NCBI RefSeq assembly: GCF_005889725.1
Contig: NZ_VCKX01000006.1
Coordinates: forward strand, 47,802 to 111,801
Direction of reading: 5' to 3'
DNA length: 64,000 bases
From: Nonomuraea zeae
GTDB lineage: Bacteria > Actinomycetota > Actinomycetes > Streptosporangiales > Streptosporangiaceae
Both the position numbers and the translations under genes were made by a program. How positions within the stretch are numbered: position 1 is the first letter of the stretch; each line of letters begins with the position of its first letter. The notes under the pieces are model-generated. The model did no database searches. It was not told the origin of the DNA and worked only from the letters and a program-made list of their open reading frames with translations. Shown one piece after another: positions 43,782 to 52,948 of this stretch.

Positions 43782-44351
43782 ATGCGCAAAGTCATCTACT
43801 CGATGCTCATCTCCCTCGACGGTTACGTGGAGTCGCCCGGCGGCGACATCAGCTGGACCGCGCCCGACGACGAGGTCCACGCCTTCATCAACGACATGTC
43901 GCGCGACATCAGCGGCGCGCTGTACGGCCGGCGACTCTACGAGAACATGTCGGCCTTCTGGCCCACCGCCGACGCCCGCGCGGACGCGCCCGCCATCGAG
44001 GTGGACTTCGCCAGGATCTGGCGGGCCATGCCGAAATACGTCTTCTCCTCCACGCTCGACAAGGTGGACTGGAACAGCACGCTCGTCACCGGCGACGTCG
44101 AGACGGAGGTGCGTGCGCTCAAGGCGCGGGGGGACGGCTACCTGGAGGTCGGCGGGGCCACTCTGGCGCACAGCCTGCTGCGGCTCGGCCTGGTCGACGA
44201 GCTGCGGATCTTCATCCATCCGCTCCTGGCCGGCCGGGGCAAGCCGTTCTTCCCCGAGCTCGACGCCCTGGTCAGGACCCGGCTGATCGAGACCCGGGCG
44301 TTCGCGTCCGGCATCGTCTATTTGCGCTACGGAGTAGAGTCCGGCAGGTGA
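43782..44351 (+). CDS. Dihydrofolate reductase-family / RibD C-terminal-like protein
   Basis: The fold is DHFR-like: KVIYSMLISLDGYVESPGGD at the N-terminus, then LYGRRLYENM, KYVFSSTLDKVDWNST, a glycine-rich VGGATLAHSLLRLGLVDELR and IHPLLAGRGKPFF. Such stand-alone RibD-C proteins are NADPH-dependent reductases of unknown physiological substrate; it is not a housekeeping FolA. It starts 37 bp after the HopA1-like gene and could be the third gene of that transcript, although its own start has little ribosome-binding site. 189 residues. Confidence 0.85.
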   Translation: MRKVIYSMLISLDGYVESPGGDISWTAPDDEVHAFINDMSRDISGALYGRRLYENMSAFWPTADARADAPAIEVDFARIWRAMPKYVFSSTLDKVDWNSTLVTGDVETEVRALKARGDGYLEVGGATLAHSLLRLGLVDELRIFIHPLLAGRGKPFFPELDALVRTRLIETRAFASGIVYLRYGVESGR

Positions 44352-44390
44352 CGGCGAGCCCTTGCGCGACTCGCGGAAATCGTCAACTCT

Positions 44391-44405
44391 TAGGAAGGTT
44401 TCCTA
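44391..44405. promoter_or_regulatory. Palindrome TAGGAA-ggt-TTCCTA in front of the DUF305 gene
   Basis: Perfect 6-bp arms with a three-base spacer, 21 bp upstream of the GTG. The surrounding 40 bp are A/T-rich for this genome. It is a credible operator; the regulator is unknown. Confidence 0.5.
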
Positions 44406-44426
44406 TTAGTTGAAGGAAGTGGCCAG

Positions 44427-44951
44427 GTGCGCGGAGTCTTGGCGGTCCTCATCCTCCTGCTGACCGCGGCCTGTGGCGGGGTGGAGCCCGCGGAGCCCCC
44501 GGTCAACGCCGAGGACGTGATGTTCGTGCAGATGATGGTGCAACATCATCGGCAGGGGATCGAGATCGCCAAGGTGGGCACCGCCCGCGCCACCACACCC
44601 CAGATCAAGACGCTGACCGCGGCCATCGAGACCACCCAGCAGGACGAGGTCGAGCGGATGCTGCGCTGGCTGCACTCCTGGGACCAGCCGCTCACCCCCG
44701 CCACGGGCGCGCACGACCACCATGGCGGCATGCCGGAGACGGACGTCAAGCGGATCGAGGCGCTGAAGAAGTCGAAGAACTTCGAGTACGACCTGCTCAA
44801 CCTGCTCGTCGCGCACCAGGACGACGCCATCCAGATGGCCGCGGGAGAGGTGGCCGGCGGGGTCAACCCGGCGGTGCAGGAGTGGGCGGCCCAGGTGCAG
44901 TCCTCGCGCAAGGCGCAGGTCGCCATGATGCTGGACCTGCTCAAGCGCTGA
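44427..44951 (+). CDS. DUF305 domain lipoprotein
   Basis: Lipobox LTAAC is followed by the DUF305 four-helix region: VMFVQMMVQHHRQGIEIAKV, EVERMLRWLHSW, then DLLNLLVAHQDDAIQMAAGEVAGG. The paired histidines (QHH, AHQDD, plus AHDHHGG) suggest metal binding; DUF305 proteins frequently accompany copper-handling genes. No copper gene is adjacent. GTG start at 44427. 174 residues, predicted on the outer face of the membrane. Confidence 0.88.
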   Translation: MRGVLAVLILLLTAACGGVEPAEPPVNAEDVMFVQMMVQHHRQGIEIAKVGTARATTPQIKTLTAAIETTQQDEVERMLRWLHSWDQPLTPATGAHDHHGGMPETDVKRIEALKKSKNFEYDLLNLLVAHQDDAIQMAAGEVAGGVNPAVQEWAAQVQSSRKAQVAMMLDLLKR

Positions 44952-45028
44952 CCTTCCCGGCGGAGCGGGCGGCTCCTCACTTACCTCATGTCGCGAAAAC
45001 CACTCTCCTCATAGACGCCCATGGGAAT

Positions 45029-45045
45029 AAGTGATTAGATCACTT
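45029..45045. promoter_or_regulatory. Operator of the GntR/FCD regulator
   Basis: AAGTGAT-TAG-ATCACTT is a perfect 17-bp palindrome that ends three bases before the regulator's ATG, strongly suggesting autorepression. A degenerate copy at 58975-58991 stands in front of the DUF4185 gene. FadR/FCD-type regulators typically bind short palindromes of this kind. Confidence 0.7.
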
Positions 45046-45048
45046 GAT

Positions 45049-45747
45049 ATGTCCGAGGTTACGCGGCCCACGCTTTCCGACGCTCTGACCGAGCGCATGC
45101 TGGAGCTCATCCGTACTGGGGGGCACCGGCCGGGCGACAGGCTGCCCTCGACCAGGGAGCTCTCCCAGCGCTTCGCCGTCACCACCCCGACGCTGCGCGA
45201 GGCGCTACGCAGGCTCGAGGCCACCGGGGCCATCGAGATGCGGCACGGGTCCGGCATCTACGTCGGAGCCGACATCGAGCGGCTGGTCCTGCCCAACCCG
45301 AACATGCGCGAGATCCACGCCGCCCAGCTCCTGGAGCTGCTCGGCGCGCGAATCGTCATCGAGCCGCCGCTGGCCGCCCTGGCCGCGGAGCACGCCGGCC
45401 GCGAGGAGCTGTCGGCGCTGCAGCGGGTGCTCGACGAGGCGGGCAGGCATCTGCGAGGCGAGGACGCCGAGCTGCACGATGCGAACATGACCTTCCACCG
45501 GGCGACCGCCCGGATGGCGGGCAACAGCGTGCTGCACGAGGTCGTCGACTCGCTGCTCACCGTCCACGGACCGGAGCAGCGGGAGATCCTGCAGATCTTC
45601 GACGACCGGCGCCGCGACTACGAGGAGCACCTGGCGATCCTGGAGGCCATCGAAGCACGCGACGCGGCGCAGGCCGAGTCGCGCATGCGGGCCCACCTGG
45701 TCGACGTGAAGACGGTAATAGAGCACAGGTTGCAATCCCCCCGATAG
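45049..45747 (+). CDS. GntR-family transcriptional regulator with FCD domain
   Basis: The N-terminal winged HTH (RPGDRLPSTRELSQRFAVTTPTLREALRRLEATGAIEMRHGSGIYV) is followed by the all-helical FCD ligand domain (ARIVIEPPLAALAAEH, then HDANMTFHRATARMAGNSVLHEVV and HLAILEAIEARDAAQAESRMRAH), whose Asp/His positions usually hold a metal and a carboxylate sugar acid. It heads the ABC transporter and sugar-acid genes, matching that ligand class. The ATG at 45049 sits right after the operator. 232 residues. Confidence 0.92.
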   Translation: MSEVTRPTLSDALTERMLELIRTGGHRPGDRLPSTRELSQRFAVTTPTLREALRRLEATGAIEMRHGSGIYVGADIERLVLPNPNMREIHAAQLLELLGARIVIEPPLAALAAEHAGREELSALQRVLDEAGRHLRGEDAELHDANMTFHRATARMAGNSVLHEVVDSLLTVHGPEQREILQIFDDRRRDYEEHLAILEAIEARDAAQAESRMRAHLVDVKTVIEHRLQSPR

Positions 45748-45765
45748 AACCAAGGAGGCCGGCCC

Positions 45766-47016
45766 ATGTTCCGGTCACGTGTGGCCACGCTCGGCGTGGC
45801 GGCGCTCGTCCTGACCGCCTGCGGTGGAAACGGCGCGGAGGCGCCGCAGAAGAAGACCGAGCTGACGCTGTACAACGACAAGGGTGCGTGGACGAAGTAC
45901 TTCGATGAGATGGGCGCGCTGTCCAAGCAGAGCATCGGCCTGGGCATGAAACCGACGGGCTACACCGACTCGGCCCAGTACCAGGCGTTCATCAAGGCCT
46001 CGTTCCGCACGAACGTCAAGCCGGACCTGTTCACCTGGCAGACCGGGGGGATGCTGGAGGAGATCGTCAAGCAGAAGCAGGTGGCCGACACCACGGCCGT
46101 CTGGCAGGAGGCGATCAAGGCCGGCGACCTGTCCCAGGATCTCGCCCCCTACTACACGATCGGCGGCAAGCAGTACTGCGTGCCGATGAACGTCGCCTAC
46201 TGGGGCATGTTCTACAACAAGAAGATCTTCGACAAGTACGGCCTCACGCCGCCCGCCACCTGGGAAGACCTGATCAAGGCGGCCGAGACGCTGAAGAAGA
46301 ACGGCGTGAAGGCGTTCTACCACACCAGCGTGCTGTTCTCCTTCGTCTGGTTCGAGCAGCTCATGGCCGGCACGGACCCGGACCTGTACGACCGCCTGTC
46401 CACCGGCAAGGCCAAGTACACCGACCCCGGCGTGGTCCAGGTGATGGAGAAGTGGAAGTCGCTCATCGACGCCGGCTACTTCATCAACCCCGGTGACAAG
46501 ACCGACCCGGGCGACGTGCTGAAGAACGGCAAGGCGGCGATGGTCTCGTTCGGCAGCTGGTTCAACACCAGCATGACCTCGCGGGACATGAAGGCGGGCA
46601 CCGACTACGGCTTCTTCGCCATCCCCAACGTCAACGCCTCCCTGCCCAAGACCTCGATGATCTTCGAGAGCGGCCCGCTCTGCTCGCTGACCAAGGCCGC
46701 CGACCCGGACGCCAGCATGAAGTACCTCAAGTGGTGGACGACCTCGCAGGCCCAGGAGAAGTGGGCGACGAGCAGGGGCGACGTGAGCGCCAACCCCAAG
46801 GTGAGCATCCAGGACGAGGCGCTCGGCACGGTCACCAAGGACGCGGGCGGCGGCAAGTACCGCCTGGTCAACCGCTACTTCGAGGCCACACCGCCGCCCG
46901 TGCTGACGGCCGCGCTGGACGGCTTCGGCAAGTTCGTGACCGAACCGGCCACCTACAAGGAGGTCCTGGAGACCATCCAGAAGGCAGCCGACGAGTACTG
47001 GAGCACCCACCAGTGA
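45766..47016 (+). CDS. ABC transporter extracellular sugar-binding lipoprotein
   Basis: Lipobox VLTAC, then a periplasmic-binding-protein fold of the family 1 (UgpB/MalE-like) type: KPDLFTWQTGGMLEEIV, YWGMFYNKKIFDKYGLTPPATWEDLI, KAAMVSFGSW, and a C-terminal KYLKWWTTSQAQEKW. It captures a carbohydrate outside the cell for the two permeases that follow. AAGGAGG lies just before the ATG. No ATPase gene is in the operon, so it probably shares a multi-use MsiK-type ATPase encoded elsewhere. 416 residues. Confidence 0.93.
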   Translation: MFRSRVATLGVAALVLTACGGNGAEAPQKKTELTLYNDKGAWTKYFDEMGALSKQSIGLGMKPTGYTDSAQYQAFIKASFRTNVKPDLFTWQTGGMLEEIVKQKQVADTTAVWQEAIKAGDLSQDLAPYYTIGGKQYCVPMNVAYWGMFYNKKIFDKYGLTPPATWEDLIKAAETLKKNGVKAFYHTSVLFSFVWFEQLMAGTDPDLYDRLSTGKAKYTDPGVVQVMEKWKSLIDAGYFINPGDKTDPGDVLKNGKAAMVSFGSWFNTSMTSRDMKAGTDYGFFAIPNVNASLPKTSMIFESGPLCSLTKAADPDASMKYLKWWTTSQAQEKWATSRGDVSANPKVSIQDEALGTVTKDAGGGKYRLVNRYFEATPPPVLTAALDGFGKFVTEPATYKEVLETIQKAADEYWSTHQ

Positions 47017-47047
47017 AGCGAGGGAGCCCGCCTCACGGAGTGAGGCC

Positions 47048-47899
47048 ATGAGCACGCGGGCGCCCATGCTCGGCAGGTTCAGGTATGGGTACGTGGCTCC
47101 CGCCGCCTTGCTGGTCGCGGGGTTGCTGTACGCGCCGTTCCTCTGGACGGCCTACCTGAGCCTGACCCGCTACGACGGACTGGAGCCGCCGGCCTGGATC
47201 GGCCTGCGCAACTTCGCCAAGCTGTTCGACGACCCCGCGCTGCTCACCTCGACCCGCAACACGCTGATCTGGGTCGTGGGCACCATGGTGCTGCCGGTCG
47301 GGCTCGGCCTGCTGGTCGCGGTGCTCTCCTACGACATCAAGGGCGGCGCGTGGTTCCGCGTGCCGTTCATGCTGCCGTACGCGCTGAGCGGCGCGGGCCT
47401 GGCGATGGTGTGGAGCCCGATCCTCTCCCACGACGGCATCGCGAACCTGCTGCTCGGCGTGGACACCGCGTTCCTCCAGGAGGCGCCGGCCAACACGATC
47501 GCGATGCTGCTGGTCTGGACCTGGCAGCAGCTCGGCGTCAACACGCTGCTGTTCGTGGTGGGCCTGCAGTCCATCCCGAAGGAGCCGATCGAGGCGGCCA
47601 GGATCGACGGGGCCTCGGGGTGGCGGCTGTTCCGGCACGTCATCTGGCCCCTGATGCGCCCGCTGACCGCCGTCGTCGTCGGGCTCGCGCTGGTGGCCAG
47701 CCTCAAGACGTTCGACATCGTCTGGGTGCTGACGCAGGGCGGCCCGGGGCGCAACTCCGAGACGCTGGCGGTGACGATGTACAAGGACACGTTCGTGGCC
47801 AGCGACTACGGCTACGGCTCGGCCGTCGCCGTGATGCTGACCGTCGTCACGGGGCTGGCGTCCTACCTCTACCTCAAGAGGCAGGTGAGCACCCCGTGA
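47048..47899 (+). CDS. Sugar ABC transporter permease 1 (MalF/UgpA type)
   Basis: Six predicted transmembrane helices, starting AALLVAGLLYAPFLWTAYLS. The EAA loop that contacts the ATPase reads EAARIDGASGWRLFRHVIWPLM. 31 bp after the binding protein; its TGA overlaps the next gene's GTG, so the pair is translationally coupled. 283 residues. Confidence 0.92.
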   Translation: MSTRAPMLGRFRYGYVAPAALLVAGLLYAPFLWTAYLSLTRYDGLEPPAWIGLRNFAKLFDDPALLTSTRNTLIWVVGTMVLPVGLGLLVAVLSYDIKGGAWFRVPFMLPYALSGAGLAMVWSPILSHDGIANLLLGVDTAFLQEAPANTIAMLLVWTWQQLGVNTLLFVVGLQSIPKEPIEAARIDGASGWRLFRHVIWPLMRPLTAVVVGLALVASLKTFDIVWVLTQGGPGRNSETLAVTMYKDTFVASDYGYGSAVAVMLTVVTGLASYLYLKRQVSTP

Positions 47900-48705
47900 T
47901 CAGGCGTGCCGTACTCGTCGTGCTCGGGCTGATCTGGCTCGGGCCGACCTACCTGCTGCTCGTCAACGCCTCCAGGCCGGCGAGCTCGTACGATCCGGGC
48001 CACGCGTGGGTGCCCTCCGGCGACTTCGCGCTCTTCGAGAACTTCGCGAAGGCGCTGGAAGGCGCGAACCTGACCCAGAGCCTGGCCAGCACCGCGCTCT
48101 ACAGCATCGTCTCCCCGCTGCTCGGCGTCCTCATCGGCGCGCTGGCCGGCTACACGATCGTGGTGCTGCGGCTGCGGCACGGGTTCTGGTGGTTCCTGCT
48201 GATCTTCGGCGGCACCATCTTCCCCTCGCAGATGCTGCTCGTGCCGCTGTTCGTCGGCTACAGCGACGCCGGCCTGTACGACAGCCGCCTCGGCATGATC
48301 CTCATCTACACCGCGATCAACGTGCCGCTGGCCGCCTTCGTGCTGCGCAACTTCTACACCGGCGTGGCCTTCTCCATCTTCGAGGCCGCCCGGATGGACG
48401 GCGCCTCCACCTGGCGCATCTTCTGGCGGATCTACCTGCCGATCTCGCTGAGCGCGCTGACCGCCGTGTACATCCTCGAGTTCACCTTCATCTGGAACGA
48501 CCTCATCTTCGGCCTGACCCTCACGCAGACCGAGGAGGTAAGGCCCGTGATGACCGCCATCGCCGGCCTGATGACCGACGTCTACGCGGGCACCCCCGTG
48601 CCCGTCGGCCTGGCCGCGGGGCTCGTCGTCTCGCTGCCGACCGTCTTGCTGTTCCTCGCCACCCAGCGCCTCTTCGCCAGGGGCCTGTCTCTAGGGAGTG
48701 TTTGA
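47896..48705 (+). CDS. Sugar ABC transporter permease 2 (MalG/UgpE type)
   Basis: About six transmembrane helices with the EAA loop EAARMDGASTWRIFWRIYLPI. It starts at the GTG in GTGA, overlapping the first permease by four bases, and its own TGA overlaps the ATG of the GH38 gene. 269 residues. Confidence 0.92.
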   Translation: MIRRAVLVVLGLIWLGPTYLLLVNASRPASSYDPGHAWVPSGDFALFENFAKALEGANLTQSLASTALYSIVSPLLGVLIGALAGYTIVVLRLRHGFWWFLLIFGGTIFPSQMLLVPLFVGYSDAGLYDSRLGMILIYTAINVPLAAFVLRNFYTGVAFSIFEAARMDGASTWRIFWRIYLPISLSALTAVYILEFTFIWNDLIFGLTLTQTEEVRPVMTAIAGLMTDVYAGTPVPVGLAAGLVVSLPTVLLFLATQRLFARGLSLGSV

Positions 48706-51700
48706 TGACGAGCCGGTTGCTCCAGCGGAGCCTGGGGAGCCCCGACTACGACGGGATCCGGCAGGCGCTGCGCGACGACACCTCGACGCCCGTGATCAGC
48801 GTGCGCGGCGTGGAGGTGCGGGTCGCGGTGCTGCCGCTGTTCACCCATGACGGCCGCCAGGCGGTCCGGGTGTCGAGCACCGAGCCGCTGACGCACGTGC
48901 TGGTGGGCGTGGACAGCGCCTCGGGCAAGGACGTGACGCTGCTGGTCCCCGAGGTGGACGCGCCGCGCACGTTCACGCTGGAGTGCCGCGACGACGCGGG
49001 AGTGGTCGGCACCGCCCAGGTCACGGTGACGCCGCAGCGCAAGTGGAGCGTGTTCGTGGTGCACCACTCGCACCTGGACATCGGCTACACCGACCCGCAG
49101 GGCACGGTGCTGCGCCACCACCTCGACTACCTCGACGCGGCGCTGCGGCTGGCGGAGGAGACCGCGTCCTGGCCGGACGACGCCAAGTTCAGATGGTCGG
49201 TCGAGTCGTCGATGCCCGCGCTGAAGTGGCTCGACGCCCGGCCGGCCGAGATGGTGGAGTCGTTCGCCGCGCGGGCCCGCGAGGGCGTGATCGAGGTGAC
49301 CGCGCTGCCGTTCCAGCTGCACACCGAGGCGTGCTCGACCGAGGAGCTCTACCGGCAGCTCCGCTTCACCACCCAGCTCCAGGAGCGCTACGGCTTCGCC
49401 ACCAAGTCGGCCATGCACACCGACGTGCCCGGCGCGGTCGTCGGCCTGGTGGACGCGCTCAACTCCGCGGGCGTGCGCTACCTGGCCGCGGCGCACAACT
49501 GGGCCGGGCGCTCGGTGCCCTACCTGCACGGCGGCGACAAGCTGACCAGGCCGTTCCGCTGGCGGGCGCCCAGCGGGAACGAGGTCATCGTGTGGTTCAC
49601 CGACACGCCGCACGGGATGGCGTACATGGAGGGCAACACGGTCGGGCTCACCGACTCCTACGAGCTGGCCGACGACCTGCTGCCGCGGTACCTGTCGGCG
49701 CTGGCCACGCGGGGGTATCCGTACGGGCCTGGGACGTTCGGCTGGCAGGGGCCGGACGCGCCGCGGGAGCCGTACGAGCTGGACGTGCTGCACCTGCGGG
49801 TGCAGGGCGCGCACGCCGACAACGCGGGCCCCTCGATCGTGCCCGCCTCGATCGCCCGCAGGTGGAACGAGCAGTGGGCCTACCCGCGCCTGCGCTCGGC
49901 GGTCAACAGCGACTTCTTCGAGCACGTCGAGGAGCGCTACCACGACCGGCTGGCCGTGCACGAGGGCGACTGGACCGACTGGTGGGCCGACGGGCTCGGC
50001 TCGGGCGCGCGCCCGCTCGGCTACGTGCGGCGGGCGCAGTCCGCGCTGCGGGTCGCCGAGACGCTGCACACGCTCGCGGGCGCGGACGCCACCGAGCAGA
50101 TCGACCTGGCCTACGACAAGGTGGCGCTGTTCAACGAGCACACCTGGGGCGCGGCCAACCCGTGGGAGGACGCCGAGGAGGCCGGCGACTCCGGCGGCCT
50201 GCAGTGGACGCGCAAGTCGTCGGGGGCCTACTCCGCCCAGGACGACGCGGCCGACCTGCTGCACGCCGCGACCCGGAGGTACGCCGCCGCGCTGTCGGAG
50301 TCGGGCACCGAGGGCGGCGCGCTGGCCTCCTTCGCCGTCTTCAACCCGGGCACCTGGACGCGGACCGACGTCGTGCGCGCGTTCCTGCCGCGGGACGTGG
50401 TGGGCGTGGACGTGCCGATCGCGCTGGTCGACTCGCGCAGCGGGGAGACGCTGCCGCACCACGAGGAGTTCGTGGACCCGGTGGACTGGCCGACCCGGCC
50501 GATCGGGCGGCACATCCACGCCGTCGTCCCGGAGCTCCCCGGCTTCAGCTACGCGCGCATCGACGTCGTGCCCGGCCAGAGCCAGGCCCCCGAGCCGGTC
50601 GAGCTGGACCTGGGCGGCGTGATCGAGAACGAGTTCTACCGGGTGGCCTACGACGTCCGCGAGGGCTACATCAGCTCCGTCTTCGACAAGCGGGCAGGCC
50701 GCGAGCTGGTCAACAGTGACGCCGCCGCGGGCTTCGGCCAGTACGTCTACGACCAGTACGCCACCGCCCCCCACTTCAACCACCTGTCGGGACACGTGGG
50801 CGCGCACGACCGCACGCTGCTCGGCGACCGGGCCATCGGCAAGCACGCGACCGTCGTCAAGGCCCAGCGCACGGCCGCGGGCGAGAAGCTGGTGGTGGAG
50901 CTCCAAGGCAAGGGCGTCGACTGGCTGCGCACCACGATCGAGCTGCACTACGGCGTGCCCAGGGTGGACCTGACCTACCAGCTCGCCAAGCAGGGCACCC
51001 CGGCCAAGGAGGCGGTCTTCCTGGCCTTCCCGTTCGCCGCGGGCGAGCCCACCGCCTGGGAGCTGACCGGCGGCGTCGGCGGCCCCGGCGTGGCACGCGT
51101 GCCGGGCTCGGCCGAGTACATGCTGCCGATCAGGCACTGGATCGCGTTCGAGGACGCCGAGCTGACCATCGCCTGGGCCACGCTGGAGGCGCCGCTGGTC
51201 CAGCTCGGCACCATCCACATGCCGTACGCGCCGTTCCCGCCGACCCTGGACCAGGAGGACGGCACGGTCTACTCGTGGGCGCTGAACAACATCTGGGACA
51301 CCAACTTCCCCGCGCAGCAGCAGGGCGAGACCACCTTCCGCTACGCCGTGACGAGTGAGCCGGCGGCCCAGGGCCGGCGGCTGGGCGCGGCGGCCGCGTC
51401 CGGGCTGACCGAGCCGTTCGTCGGCGCGCTGATCAGCGACAGCCCGGCGGTCACCGAGTCGTACGTGTCCGTCGACCACCCCGACGTGCTCGTCACGTCG
51501 ATCGGGCAGGACGGCGGCGAGCGGATCGTGCGCCTGCAGTCGCTGGCCGCGGAGCCGGTCGAGGCGACCGTGCGGCTGCCCGGGCTGCGCTCGGCCAGGG
51601 TGAGCGCGGGGCTGGCGCGCGACATGCGGCCGCTGGAGGTCACCGCGGAATCGGTCAAGGTCCGGCTGCCCGCCTGTGGGGTGGCCGCCGTTTGGGGGAC

Positions 51701-51710
51701 GTGCTCGTGA
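48705..51710 (+). CDS. Glycoside hydrolase family 38 protein (alpha-mannosidase-like)
   Basis: The GH38 catalytic domain has the zinc-binding [13 protein letters not shown], a [13 protein letters not shown] region and the nucleophile Asp in MHTDVPG. A later [12 protein letters not shown] carries another metal/substrate histidine. A large C-terminal beta domain follows ([15 protein letters not shown], etc.). The family hydrolyses alpha-mannosidic bonds with retention. No signal peptide, so it acts in the cytoplasm on an imported oligosaccharide, which suits the coupled transporter genes. The ATG overlaps the permease TGA. 1,001 residues, the usual GH38 size. Confidence 0.88.
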   Translation: MTSRLLQRSLGSPDYDGIRQALRDDTSTPVISVRGVEVRVAVLPLFTHDGRQAVRVSSTEPLTHVLVGVDSASGKDVTLLVPEVDAPRTFTLECRDDAGVVGTAQVTVTPQRKWSVFVVHHSHLDIGYTDPQGTVLRHHLDYLDAALRLAEETASWPDDAKFRWSVESSMPALKWLDARPAEMVESFAARAREGVIEVTALPFQLHTEACSTEELYRQLRFTTQLQERYGFATKSAMHTDVPGAVVGLVDALNSAGVRYLAAAHNWAGRSVPYLHGGDKLTRPFRWRAPSGNEVIVWFTDTPHGMAYMEGNTVGLTDSYELADDLLPRYLSALATRGYPYGPGTFGWQGPDAPREPYELDVLHLRVQGAHADNAGPSIVPASIARRWNEQWAYPRLRSAVNSDFFEHVEERYHDRLAVHEGDWTDWWADGLGSGARPLGYVRRAQSALRVAETLHTLAGADATEQIDLAYDKVALFNEHTWGAANPWEDAEEAGDSGGLQWTRKSSGAYSAQDDAADLLHAATRRYAAALSESGTEGGALASFAVFNPGTWTRTDVVRAFLPRDVVGVDVPIALVDSRSGETLPHHEEFVDPVDWPTRPIGRHIHAVVPELPGFSYARIDVVPGQSQAPEPVELDLGGVIENEFYRVAYDVREGYISSVFDKRAGRELVNSDAAAGFGQYVYDQYATAPHFNHLSGHVGAHDRTLLGDRAIGKHATVVKAQRTAAGEKLVVELQGKGVDWLRTTIELHYGVPRVDLTYQLAKQGTPAKEAVFLAFPFAAGEPTAWELTGGVGGPGVARVPGSAEYMLPIRHWIAFEDAELTIAWATLEAPLVQLGTIHMPYAPFPPTLDQEDGTVYSWALNNIWDTNFPAQQQGETTFRYAVTSEPAAQGRRLGAAAASGLTEPFVGALISDSPAVTESYVSVDHPDVLVTSIGQDGGERIVRLQSLAAEPVEATVRLPGLRSARVSAGLARDMRPLEVTAESVKVRLPACGVAAVWGTCS

Positions 51711-52939
51711 AGATCGTTGACATCCGGGCCACGACGGTCGCGGTCCCGCTCGAAGCGCCGTTGCGGCACAGCAACGGCGCCCACTGGGGCAGGTTCGTCC
51801 GCACGATCGTCGAGGTCGAGGCCGACAACGGGCTGGTCGGCCTGGGGGAGATGGGAGGTGGGGGAGAGAGCGCGGAGTCGGCGTTCCGCGCGCTGATGCC
51901 GTACCTGAAGGATCATGATCCCTTCCAGCTGGAGGCGCTGCGGTTCAAGATCGCCAACCCGACGGCCTCGCTCTACAACAACCGGACCCAGCTGCTGGCG
52001 GCGATCGAGTTCGCCTGCATCGACCTCATCGGGCAGCACCTTGGCGTGCCCGCCTGCGACCTGCTCGGCGGGCGGGTGCGCGACGCCGTGCCGTTCGCCT
52101 CGTACCTGTTCTTCCGCTACGCGGCCGAGGGCCACGCCGAGATCCGCACGCCCGACCAGCTCGTCGAGCACACCGCGCGGCTCAAGGCGGCGCACGGGTT
52201 CACCGTGCACAAGCTCAAGGGCGGGGTCTTCCCGCCCGACTACGAGCTGGAGTGCTATCGGGCGCTGGCCGAGGCGTTCCCCGGCGACCGGCTCAGGTAC
52301 GACCCGAACGCCGTGCTGTCGGTCGCCGAGGGGCTGCGCTTCGGCCGGGCCATCGAAGGGCTGAACAACGACTACCTGGAGGACCCCGTCTGGGGGCTCG
52401 AAGGGCTCAGGATCGTCCGCGAGCAGGTCAAGGTGCCGCTGGCGACCAACACGGTCGTGGTCAACTTCGAGCAGCTCGCCTCGAACGTCCTGCGCAGGGG
52501 CGCCGACGTGATCCTGCTGGACACGACGTTCTGGGGCGGGATCAGGCCGTGCGTGAAGGCCGCGGGCGTGTGCGAGACGTTCCAGCTCGGGGTGGCCGTG
52601 CACTCGTCGGGTGAGCTGGGCATCCAGCTGGCGACCATGCTGCACCTGGGCGCGGTCCTGCCGAACCTGACCTACTCCGCCGACGCGCACTACCACCAGC
52701 TCCGCGACGACGTGATCGAGGGCGGCAAGCTGGCCTACGCGGACGGCGCCATCGCGGTGCCCGACGGGCCGGGGCTGGGCGTGCGGCTGGACAAGGAGCG
52801 GGTCGCCCGGTACGCCGAGCTCTATCGCGAGATGGGCGGCTATCCCTACGACCGCGACCCGGGGCGGCCCGGCTGGTACGCCACCGTTCCGAACGAGCGC
52901 TTCGCCGACCCGACCGTGTCCTTGGAAATCACACCATAA
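51707..52939 (+). CDS. Enolase-superfamily sugar-acid dehydratase (glucarate dehydratase-like)
   Basis: Catalytic residues fit the mandelate racemase/glucarate dehydratase group: base lysines in HKLKGG, metal ligands in RYDPNA and LEDPVWG, TNTVVV, and HSSGELG with the acid-base His. The substrate is probably an aldonic or aldaric acid, dehydrated to a 2-keto-3-deoxy acid. It starts at the GTG inside GTGA, coupled to the mannosidase gene, with GGGGGA upstream. 410 residues. Confidence 0.88.
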   Translation: MKIVDIRATTVAVPLEAPLRHSNGAHWGRFVRTIVEVEADNGLVGLGEMGGGGESAESAFRALMPYLKDHDPFQLEALRFKIANPTASLYNNRTQLLAAIEFACIDLIGQHLGVPACDLLGGRVRDAVPFASYLFFRYAAEGHAEIRTPDQLVEHTARLKAAHGFTVHKLKGGVFPPDYELECYRALAEAFPGDRLRYDPNAVLSVAEGLRFGRAIEGLNNDYLEDPVWGLEGLRIVREQVKVPLATNTVVVNFEQLASNVLRRGADVILLDTTFWGGIRPCVKAAGVCETFQLGVAVHSSGELGIQLATMLHLGAVLPNLTYSADAHYHQLRDDVIEGGKLAYADGAIAVPDGPGLGVRLDKERVARYAELYREMGGYPYDRDPGRPGWYATVPNERFADPTVSLEITP

Positions 52940-52948
52940 TTGGGCGAT

